A DNA stretch of 64,000 nucleotides from Raffaelea ambrosiae (taxonomy: Eukaryota; Ascomycota; Sordariomycetes; Ophiostomatales; Ophiostomataceae). This document shows positions 33,303 through 41,935 of this stretch, piece by piece (the first letter of the stretch is position 1; each line of letters starts with the position of its first letter). Where the stretch lies: NCBI GenBank assembly GCA_002778195.1, contig PCDI01000002.1, positions 3,361,234 to 3,425,233 on the forward strand, read 5' to 3'. The position numbers and the translations under genes were made by a program. The notes below the pieces were generated by a model. That model was not told the DNA's origin, ran no database searches, and worked only from the letters and a program-made list of their open reading frames with translations.

Positions 33303-34718
33303 ATGATTACCTCGAACCGGGGGCTCGTCATCGGCGCCCTCATCTCCAGCCTCGTCCTGATCTGGACCGTCCGCCTGCTGCCATGGGACCAGTCCGCCGC
33401 GTGGTCATCGACCAAGGCAACCCTCGGCAAGCTGGCCGGCAGCAACGACAATAGCAGCAGCAGCAGCGGCGGCGGCGGCGGCGGCAAGACCGGCTTCGGC
33501 GCCAACGACATGCTGCCCAACGTCGAGGCGTACTTTGACCAGGCCTTCGCGGTCGACGCGCCGCGCAAGATGGAGTACCCGGGGATCGTCGACTACTGCA
33601 GCCACGTCGAGTTCAAGGAGGACGTCTACATCGACTGCATCGGCATGGCGGCCGGCCTGACGTCGATCATCTCGCAGGTCAAGGTGTGCCTCAAGATGGC
33701 GATCGACAGCGGCTCCAACCTGCTGCTGCCGTCGATGCCGCTGCGCGACAGCAAGGACCTGCTCAACTTCAACTTCCTCAACGAAAAAGAGCACTACGTG
33801 TACGACAAGTGGTTCGACGTCGACCATCTGCGCGACGTGATGCAGCGGTCGTGTCCCAAGATGAAGATTCTGCACCCGCACGAGCTTACCATCAACAACG
33901 GCACCGTGCCGGTCAAGCACGACTGGCAGATCTTCTGCAACCAGGCGCCCGGCTACCACGACTTCAACTCGCTCTTCTGGGTCGGCAAGCCGTACGGGCC
34001 GTTCTTTGACCTGGAGCTGAGCAAGCTGCAGCAGCTGCCAGACGAGAAGCAAGGGCCCGACAACGGCATCACCAAGGTCACGGTCGACAGCAAGTTTCTG
34101 ATCTACCGCATCACCGACGACGCCAGCGGCCGCGAGCTGCGCCTGTGGAACGACCTGTCCAACGTGATCCGGTTTCTCGAAGACCCGCGCCGGGCCACCA
34201 ACATCCTGGTGGACAAGCTCGAGCAGAAGGGCGCCTACTACGGCATCCACTTCCGCACCGAGAACGACACCATCTGGAGCTCGTTTGAAAACCAGCTGGC
34301 CGTCGACCTCGACGCGCTCGACGAGGCCTGGGAGAAGTTTGGTCACAAGGACGAGGAGAAGCCGCTGGTGTACCTGGCGTGCGGCGACGTGCAGCAGGCG
34401 GAGCGGTTTGTGGCTGCCGGCCGGGAGCGCGGCTGGGACGTCACGCACAAGTGGAAGCTGCTGGCCGACGACGAGGAGACGACCAACCTGATCAACTCGA
34501 TGGCCTTTGACTTCCAGGGCGCCGTCGACCTCGGCATCATGGTGCGCAGCAAGTTCTTCTTTGGCATCACCGGCAGCGCCTTCTCGTCCACGCTGTCCAA
34601 CCTGCGCGACCCGACCGGACGCTACCGCGGCAGCTCGTTTATGGTGCCCGACGATGCCGGTGCGCAGACGCATCTGTTCAACGACGGCAACTCTGCCGGG
34701 TATCCATGTTGTTTGTAG
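33303..34718 (+). CDS. O-fucosyltransferase-like type II membrane protein, single exon
   Basis: A 471-residue uninterrupted reading frame. Residues 8-24 (LVIGALISSLVLIWTVR) form a signal anchor, followed by a Ser/Gly-rich stem (about 45-60). The catalytic-type domain has a glycine-containing N-terminal loop (CIGMAAGLTSIISQVKVCLKMAIDSG), a central YYGIHFRTENDTIW with the H-x-R seen in O-FucT folds, and late motifs FFFGITGSAFSSTLSNLRDP, where the S-A-F-S-S contact of the nucleotide-sugar pocket would lie. This suggests a Golgi glycosyltransferase of the GDP-fucose O-fucosyltransferase superfamily; fungi usually lack GDP-fucose pathways in many lineages, so the donor may differ. Same broad family as the protein at 21956-23789 but with little direct similarity. 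Very high GC3. Confidence 0.78.
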   Translation: MITSNRGLVIGALISSLVLIWTVRLLPWDQSAAWSSTKATLGKLAGSNDNSSSSSGGGGGGKTGFGANDMLPNVEAYFDQAFAVDAPRKMEYPGIVDYCSHVEFKEDVYIDCIGMAAGLTSIISQVKVCLKMAIDSGSNLLLPSMPLRDSKDLLNFNFLNEKEHYVYDKWFDVDHLRDVMQRSCPKMKILHPHELTINNGTVPVKHDWQIFCNQAPGYHDFNSLFWVGKPYGPFFDLELSKLQQLPDEKQGPDNGITKVTVDSKFLIYRITDDASGRELRLWNDLSNVIRFLEDPRRATNILVDKLEQKGAYYGIHFRTENDTIWSSFENQLAVDLDALDEAWEKFGHKDEEKPLVYLACGDVQQAERFVAAGRERGWDVTHKWKLLADDEETTNLINSMAFDFQGAVDLGIMVRSKFFFGITGSAFSSTLSNLRDPTGRYRGSSFMVPDDAGAQTHLFNDGNSAGYPCCL

Positions 34719-35865
34719 ATGATCAGGGAGTGAGTGAGTCATGAGGCTTTTTGAGAGGAGCCAGTTCTAATGATATTTTGGGATCCTGTTGTTGTTTTTT
34801 CGTGTATTTTATGCATCTATTTCCTCTTTTTTGCGTGGTTTTTTTTTTTTTTTTTTTGCTTCTTCTGGCCTCACTTCCTGGCCATATTCTTCTATTTCCT
34901 CTGGGGCTCTATAATTTTGCATTTCCTGGACGGTGTTTTGGGGGGTGTCCCTGAGGGGAGTTCTGTCGATACATCACTTTATACGGAACTACGGTGCACA
35001 AAATGTATCTAATGTGTTTTCTTATCGTCTTCTCATGACCTGTCGCGATTTCTGGATAGAAATATGAGGGCAGAGCCTGTATCATGATCTTTGTCTTTGT
35101 CTCCTCGTATTCATCTTTTTCGGTCTCTTCGATCTTCCCACTCCTCCCCCCCCCCTTTTCCCTTCCTCTCTTTCGGTTATTCATTTCTCATCTTCTATCC
35201 TCTATATTTCTGTCCTCGTCTTCGTCTTTGTCTTTGCCTTCTTTTCTTCTTTTTCCTCTCCCGAAACATGCAACGCCGCCTAGACTGGCTAAGGCCGTCC
35301 TATTTCTCCCGTCAGACGGTGCCCTATTGATTGGCACTTTTCAACAAGCTGGTCGTTCCTTCCCTTTCCTTCTTCTTCCTACCACGCAATCCCACACAGC
35401 TACATAAGAAGCAAGTTTCTTGGCCTCTTCCCCTCTCTCCCTACCGTAACTAATTTGGTTCCGAGTCCGAGCAGGTTGATCCAGTGGGTCCAGCCTCTAA
35501 TCACACGCCAAGTCTCGTCCCAAAATCCGGGGAATTCGGCCACTAAAAAAGGGGGAAACAGGGAGTGTTGCACTACTAAAGCAGCCCAGTACGAGTACTC
35601 GTACACCGTAGTTACTAGTTGGCCAGATAACTACGCGTGCTGTCAATGCGCGTAGCGTAGCCATTACTTAGTGACTTAGCAACGATAGTAGTTGGTGTCT
35701 CCATTTTCACAAGCCAACACAGCAAGATCATCTCCCCTCCTCCGAACACCCAACTCCGCCAGCTCGCCACTTTGCCCCCAGAATGCTTAGCACTCTGCTG
35801 CCAATGCCGACGGGCCACCCTTCTTCTTCTTCGTTTCCTCGCTTCCCCTTCCTTACTCCGCTGCC
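34719..35865. other. Intergenic region with a poly-T run and CT-rich leader
   Basis: A T-run of about 18-20 follows the O-FucT-like gene (34838-34857), likely in its 3' flank. A strongly pyrimidine-rich block spans 35080-35260. No gene. Confidence 0.55.
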
Positions 35866-37230
35866 ATGCTGCTGCCGCTTTTCCGATCGGCGCTGATTGC
35901 CTTGGCAGGCCTGCAGCTCCTCTTTTGGCCAGCTTTTCTTCTTCTTGTCGTCACCTCAGGATTGGCAGCTCTACCCGTCGCATGCGCTGCTGCTGCTTCT
36001 GCCGCTGCTTCTGATCATTCTTTGCATGTGACACAGCTGCCATCCCCGCTCAAGGTCCTCATCGTCGGCGACTCCATCACCCACGGCCACGAGGCGGACT
36101 ACACCTGGCGATACCGCTTGTGGGAATGGTTCGAGGAGCATGGCGAAGCCGTCGAGTTTGTCGGACCGTATGTAGGCACCAACCCGCCGGACATGGCCGA
36201 TCCGGCTGAGGCTGTTGGGGGGGCCCAGAGGAGACGGGTGAACACCACGGTCACAGCACCTCCGCTCCCGCGTCCCCGGGGAGTCGGCCGCTACGCCGCC
36301 GACGTCGACGGGTCTTTTGTGGCCTCGGCCGACCACCACTTTGCTCTCTGGGGCTACCAGGCCAACCAGGCCAAGACGGTCATCGGCGACGTGGTGGCGG
36401 CGCACCAGCCCGATCTCCTGCTGGTCGCCCTCGGCTTCAACGACCTCGGCTGGTTCGTCAGCGGGCCCGACGGCACGCTCGCCAGTGTGCGGTCGATGGT
36501 CGACCGCGCCCGGGACGCCCAGCCGCGGCTGCGGTTTGCGCTCGCTAACGTGCCCCAGCGGCTGCGCATCGGCGGGCGCGACGACCTGCCGGTGAACACG
36601 GGCGTGTACAACACCATGCTGGCGGCGGCGTGCCGGGACTGGTCGACGGAGGCGTCGCCCGTGCGCCTGGTGCGGCTCCGGGAGACGTACGACTGCGACG
36701 TCGACGCCTGTCCGGGCGGCTACGACGGCCTCCATCCCAACGCTCTCGGCGAGTACCAGATCGCGCAGGCGTTCTCGGCGACCCTGCACGCCGCCTACGG
36801 CCTCGGTCAGGCGCCCCTGTCGATCCCCGCCGACATACCGGCGCGGCCCTGTCCCGTGCCGGCGCACTTGCAGGTGCGCCCTGTGGGCGACCGCATCGTG
36901 GCCACGTGGGACCACGCCTTTGGCGCGTACGGGTACTTTGCCTACAACCGTGCGGTGGGCGCGCGCGAGTGGCAGGGCGCCGGGTTCGTGACAGTGCGCA
37001 ACCGGTCGGACACGATGTGGATAGCGCCCGGCATCCCCTGGGAGTTCAAGATCCAGGCCGACTGTGGTAGCGGCATCCGGTCGGCGTTCACAGAGGTGCG
37101 GAGTGCCGTGAGAACGACAGCACAAGAAGATCAGGGCACGGCGGGCTGCAAGCAAGAGAGTAGCAGCCCAGACAGGAAAGCTTATGGAGACTTGTCGTCA
37201 GGCAAACAGAAACCGCTGGCCGGGACGTGA
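35866..37230 (+). CDS. Secreted SGNH/GDSL hydrolase (CE3-like) with C-terminal beta-domain
   Basis: 454 residues, single exon. A hydrophobic N-terminus (LLFWPAFLLLVVTSGLAALPVACAAA) is a signal peptide or anchor. SGNH blocks are complete: G68-D69-S70 in VLIVGDSITHG (nucleophile S70), a GFND at 190-193 (N192 in the oxyanion hole), and D287-G-L-H290-P-N (catalytic Asp and His). The organisation resembles fungal carbohydrate esterase family 3 and related acylhydrolases, which deacetylate or deacylate polysaccharides or lipids outside the cell. Residues about 325-425 look like a fibronectin-III-type sandwich (LQVRPVGDRIVATWDH, FKIQADCGSG). The last 30 residues are low complexity, and homologues with longer tails are plausible, so the C-terminus could be shortened by mutation. 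Confidence 0.85.
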   Translation: MLLPLFRSALIALAGLQLLFWPAFLLLVVTSGLAALPVACAAAASAAASDHSLHVTQLPSPLKVLIVGDSITHGHEADYTWRYRLWEWFEEHGEAVEFVGPYVGTNPPDMADPAEAVGGAQRRRVNTTVTAPPLPRPRGVGRYAADVDGSFVASADHHFALWGYQANQAKTVIGDVVAAHQPDLLLVALGFNDLGWFVSGPDGTLASVRSMVDRARDAQPRLRFALANVPQRLRIGGRDDLPVNTGVYNTMLAAACRDWSTEASPVRLVRLRETYDCDVDACPGGYDGLHPNALGEYQIAQAFSATLHAAYGLGQAPLSIPADIPARPCPVPAHLQVRPVGDRIVATWDHAFGAYGYFAYNRAVGAREWQGAGFVTVRNRSDTMWIAPGIPWEFKIQADCGSGIRSAFTEVRSAVRTTAQEDQGTAGCKQESSSPDRKAYGDLSSGKQKPLAGT

Positions 37231-37440
37231 GACGAGAGGGGAAACGATCGACCACACCTCTGAACAAGCATAGATAGACCCAAACATACGAATAGACTGA
37301 TACCACTACAAGAAATGCTCCAGAAATTCCCCCAAGAATGCTGCAAACCCTGACGGAAAGCAGGCTACGTATACTTTGCTAGCAAACGAGCTTGATACCA
37401 AAAAGGCTGCAATACTGGGCCGTGCTCCCGAGGAGCGGCA

Positions 37441-37745
37441 CCGGATCGCCAGAGCTACGAGAGCTACCGTTTGCTGGTGTCCGGGGTCGTGGCGCGGCCG
37501 GTGTGGTTCATTAGCACGCTGGGCAAGGGAGAGAAGACGACGTAGACGACGGAGAAAATGGAGAAAACGGAAAGAGCCCCCCCCTTCCCCAAACCTCGCC
37601 CCGTTTAGCTACTTTCAGGTCGTCGACCACGGCCCGTCGTGGCACCGCGCCCAAGGACACCTAGCCGGTGGTCCAGCTCGACGGCATTGCCTACGGGCAG
37701 CTGCCGGAGACGTACGAGGTGCCGGGGAAGACGTAGGCGCAGGCG
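37441..37745 (+). pseudogene. Broken flavin-reductase-like (FMN-binding split barrel) gene
   Basis: Three separate fragments in three frames, in order, resemble one family. 37453-37545: SYESYRLLVSGVVARP then VWFISTLGKG and a stop, like the YKLLISGIVPRPIGFVST block of fungal flavin-reductase-like proteins. 37592-37660, shifted: NLAPFSYFQVVDHGPS, the next family block. 37665-37736, shifted again: PVVQLDGIAYGQLPETYEVP and a stop, like the C-terminal GGITYGR segment. The central 130 or so residues are absent, so the locus has an internal deletion plus frameshifts and stops. GC content is still high, so the decay is not RIP-like. Not functional. The assignment rests on remembered family sequence and order of blocks. 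Confidence 0.72.
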
Positions 37746-39155
37746 GTCGGAGGGGGCCCGGAGGCTATGGCTGGGTGAGCAGCCGAACAAAGCAGAGAAG
37801 AATGGGGAGAAGTAGAAGAAGAGAAAGAGAGAGAAGACAAGGAGATCGAGAGCGCGACTAGTTTGGACTTTAAAAGAGTTTGTTGTACTCGTACATACAT
37901 AGCAGTAGATATCTCGTCAGAGAGCAACTACTCGTCCTTGTCGTCTTCATACTGGCCGCCATACAGAGAAGTCCGTGAATATTCGTGCCTAGTAGCTATT
38001 GTCTACTTTCAGCCCGCAGCGCAGAGTTTACCCTTTCCAGCATAGACAAGCGAGCTCGGGCGGCGCTGATTCGCTGGCTGTACGGACAGTGCAGCCCCGC
38101 CCCACACACACGGTTTCCCAATACGGGGGGCCATCTTGGGCAAATTGGGGCTTGTCAGCGCTAGTCGTTCCAACCCTGAGCTTAATGAGGCCTCGCATCT
38201 TGTGTTCATGGCCAGCCACGCCCAGCAATCGTGCACGCTTGCAGAATCGCAGCGACCGCAAAGGGACATCATGCAGTCAGTCAGAGTCAGGTCGGACGGA
38301 AGAAGGAAATAAATTTCCCGCTTGAAAAAATTGGGACTCATTTTGTTTGGTCAAGCAGTGTCTACAGGTAGGGGTTCACTGCGTATGCTCAGCCCTATCT
38401 CATTGGCCGCTTGGCTCTTCGCTCTAACCACGAGTACACTACGCACATGCTGATAGTACATAGTACAAGTTCGACGCCTGACCGTTCATTTTTTGGCCAG
38501 GGTGCCCATCTGGTGGTCGTTAGGGCGTCCTTAGCATGGTACTTGTGAATGAGCTGAACCCGCCTTGCCCCGTACTGCTGTCTAAAATATGGACCAGCTT
38601 TCTCCTCTATGGCCTATGAACGGTTTGTGGTGGGCGCCCCCCCCCGGTTTTCGAGTCTGCCTTTGGGCTATGCCTGGGGAAAGCGTGTTTGTTGCCTTTT
38701 AAAAGGGGTGGGCTCGGCTCACAATTTCGACGTTGGAGGCCCTCGTTCGCGATCCTTTGTGAGGAAGACGTCTCATCCGGACCCGAAAAAAAAATTCGAC
38801 GATCTTTCACGACAAGGCAGAAACGGGAAGGAAAGAAAAGAGGGCGCCTTCCGCTCTCCCGCTTTTCCCTCGCTTGTACGAGTATTAATCTCGTCCAGCT
38901 GTCTGTCTGCTCGTTCTTGCGGCGCATCCATCACTCTCACGACGTGAACAACGAGTCATTTTGTTTCATCTCATGAGAAACCACGTTGTCCGCTGCTTTC
39001 CCTTTTGAGACACACTCTATTCTCCTCTCTTGGCAGACGTCTTGTCTCATTCACAAATCACAAAAAAAAAGAACACAGTCTCTCTCTCTCTCTCTCTCTC
39101 TCCACATATCCGCCCCTCTTCCAATCCCTCTCGTCTCCTCCCCGCCTCTTCCAAA
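37746..39155. other. Intergenic region and leader of the next gene
   Basis: No supported gene. A (TC)12 microsatellite at 39079-39102 and CT-rich flanks make the probable 5' leader of the gene starting at 39156. Confidence 0.5.
39079..39102. repeat. (TC)12 microsatellite in a 5' leader
   Basis: Uninterrupted tc dinucleotide repeat about 55 nt before the start codon at 39156. Confidence 0.9.
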
Positions 39156-40570
39156 ATGTACATCCCCCCGCACGTCTCCGCCGCGCTCAAGACACGCGCC
39201 ATACTCCTGGACCTTGTCGAGCGTGTCCCAAAAGGCGGCGGCGGCCACAGCAGCGGCGGCCATAGTAGCGGCGGTCACTCCGGTAGTTCTTCATCCGGGG
39301 GCAGCTCGTCCTCTGGAAGCTCGTCTTCGGGCAGCTCGTCTTCGGGCAGCTCCAGCTCTGGCTCCTCCTCCTCCTCCTCCTCGTCCTCCTCTTCTGGCGG
39401 ACACCGCACAACAACAACAACGACGTCGTCGACCGGCGGCGTCCACGGCAATGGCGTCAACATGAACAGGCGCGTTGGCGGCCTGCCCATCTGGGCCTGG
39501 GTCGTCATTAGCATCTTTTCTGCTCTGTTCCTGTTGTATTTCATCATCCTGATGGTACATGTCTATCATCGTGAGTATCGCCCTGTGTTGTGTCTTTGTC
39601 TGTGTTTCTGTCTGCATGGCTTGTCCAAGGTTTTGTTAGCTCTTTTTGTAAACGTCTTTCGATTCGATTATTTCATCCAGCCGTTATTGCTTTTTGTCTT
39701 ATTTCTTATTTCTTTTCTCTTTTCTTTTGGACTTTGTCCTCCCCTTTCCTTCCCCCCTTTTACGAAATCACATTGACCAAGCCCTCCTATTCAGAACGTC
39801 GTAAAGCCAAGGAGTTGAACAGACCGTGGAGCAAAAAGCATACCCTCATGATGGCTGCCAGGACTCTTCTGGCCATCCCCATCTGGATAGAGCTGGGCAG
39901 ATCCATCCAGAGGAGGATCGGTCTCTGGCGGCGTCGCCGGCAGCTTTCCGCCGAGAAAAAGGCTCTGGCCAACGTGGACTACTCGAGCCTGTACGTCACC
40001 GTCAAGGACGACGGTCCGTTTGGTGATTCGTCTCGCTCTGGCGGGGGCCCGCCGCCGGCTTCGGTCTCGTCCCGGGCCTATGGCGACGGCGGCTCAGGCG
40101 ATGTGCCGACGGACAAGTACGAGTCCATGGGCTACAGCAAAAAGGAAAAGAACTTAGCCCACAACAACAGCAGCAGCGGAAACAGCGTGACCGGTGTCGG
40201 TGGCGAGGATCTGCCCGAATACACGGCCAAGACGACTCCTCCGCCAGAGGCGCACAACACGTCATCGGCGTCGACCTTGGCCGAGCAGCCCGCACACTAT
40301 GTGTCCTCCATGCTGTACCCGGACGCCCCGACTGTCCAGACTGTGTACCATACCCCGGCGGCCGGCTCCCGTCCGCACTCGATGCTGTATGTGGACGCTC
40401 CGACTACTCCGTCCGGACACCACCATTCACGTCCATCGAGTCCGTCGCCATCATCCGTAGCCAGGCCCCAGACACCTTCGGAGCTGTTCCCAGGCTCTGT
40501 GATGGCAGCAGACGCACCGCTAGACGTGACTCCGAAACAGCCAGGCGAGGAGAAGAAGGGCTCCCACTGA
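39156..40570 (+). CDS. Ser/Gly-rich single-pass membrane protein, unknown function, two exons
   Basis: The model is join(39156..39570,39795..40570), 396 residues; 224-nt intron (gtgagt...ttcag). Residues 1-27 are amphipathic (MYIPPHVSAALKTRAILLDL), then a Gly-His-Ser repeat and a nearly pure Ser tract (about 28-80), one transmembrane helix at about 110-135 (IWAWVVISIFSALFLLYFII), a basic juxtamembrane region (RRKAKELNRPWSKK), a second hydrophobic stretch, and a long Ser/Pro-rich tail with two similar motifs SSMLYPDAP and HSMLYVDAP. There is no cleavable signal peptide. Overall shape is like fungal cell-surface sensors or other Ser-rich membrane proteins, with the Ser tract a likely O-mannosylation site if it is outside. 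I do not recognise the family. The intron joins HQRRKA, restoring the basic juxtamembrane run. Confidence 0.75.
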
Positions 40571-41204
40571 CGTAGTTTTAGAAAAGAAAGGGGAGAACCC
40601 AAAAGACGAAAGGGAAGGGCAACCAACTATACCATGAAGACAAATAGATGATGATCAGGGGGTAGGCGGAGTTTTGCTTGGTCTTTTTGCTTTGTTTTTT
40701 TGTTTTGTTCATGTTTTTTGTTTTTGTTTTTGTTTTTTATAGGGACGCAGAGTGGAAGGTGGCTTGACGCTGTACATACATTTGCACACAAATGTATTCG
40801 AACAGACTTCTGTTTATATCCCTGCCCGTCCTTCACGAGGCGTGTTTGTATATGTTCAGAGATTTGCCTGTCTCCCTAGCACCACGGGAGAGACACTACT
40901 CGGACAACTCGGTGGTCGGCAAGTCGGCTTGATCGGAGCTGAATTTGACAGAGTAGGCGATAGGAATATGGTGCATCGTGCATCATACACCGTGCATCGT
41001 GCCACGTAAGCTGGTGAGCGTGCCTAGATCAGTTCCCCTGTTTCTCGGCATCAAGCTTTCTTCCTTGTTTTTTTTCCCTCTCCCACAAGCCGATCTGGCT
41101 TGCTTGGTCCTCCAATGTCCACGAGTAGCAGCGTGTCGCGGAGGTACCTTTTGGTCGCTGTTTGCGACTTTCTGGTGATCTGCTCTATACATCTGGTTGG
41201 AGAG

Positions 41205-41568
41205 AACATTATATTAGCTCTTTCTCTCGGAGCATCGTTTATTCACCCGTCTTACATTGTTCGAGCGTGTATAACAGCATCTTGCAGACCCCGGGCCCGG
41301 ATTTGGCCTTCTTTACTCTCGTCTGTTTTTGTTTCCCACCGGGCGTCGTCTATGATCGAGTCATCGTGGGCTGTTGAATGAACATTATGTTGGCGCTTTG
41401 CTCAGACCATCGTTTGTTCACCCGTCTTACATTGTTCGGGCGTTTATGACAGCATCTTCCAGCCCCCGGGCCCGGATTTGGCCTTTGCTGTCGTCTGTCT
41501 TTCTCTTCCACCGGGCGTCGCTTGTGATTCATCTGTTATTGAGTGGCTGCGCGTCGTGGGCTCTTCGC
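41205..41568. repeat. Tandem duplication, about 176-nt unit, two diverged copies
   Basis: Copy 1 starts at 41205 (aacattatat) and copy 2 at 41381 (aacattatgt). Shared blocks include catcgttt-ttcacccgtc, ttacattgttcg, acagcatctt, ccccgggcccggatttggcc and ccaccgggcgtcg. Many differences are A versus G. No coding frame crosses both copies convincingly. Confidence 0.85.
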
Positions 41569-41870
41569 CAGACAGTTTCCATGCCTTGTTTTAGCCTCGT
41601 TTAATCTTGTTTCAAGCTCCGAATCAGTCACTTACTGCTCTCCGAGTCCTCCAAACGCTTATTACCAAGTATCCGGTCTTTGTCACACGTAAAGCAAATC
41701 ATGTACAGATGTCCAGGCAGCAGTCCTTGGTGGGAGAAAACAGCCAACAGGAAGGCTTGGAAGCCAGGAGGCGGCGTAATCCCAATCTGCCCCCTCCCAA
41801 TATCCACCTCTTCGGACAACGTTATGTTTCGTTTTGGGCGAGCCGATGCAGAAAGGAAAAACGAAAAGCA

Positions 41871-41935
41871 AAAATAAAAATAAAAATAAAAATAAAAATA
41901 AAAATCAAATAAAAAAAATAAAAAAATTGAAAATC
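41871..41935. repeat. (AAAAT)n microsatellite
   Basis: About six perfect aaaat units and then irregular A-rich sequence with taa spacers. Confidence 0.9.

Noticed and set aside
33405..34742. Minus-strand frame (445 codons) opposite the second O-FucT-like gene
   Set aside because: Same GC3 shadow effect; Val/Leu/Ala-rich without any domain, and the opposite strand has family motifs.
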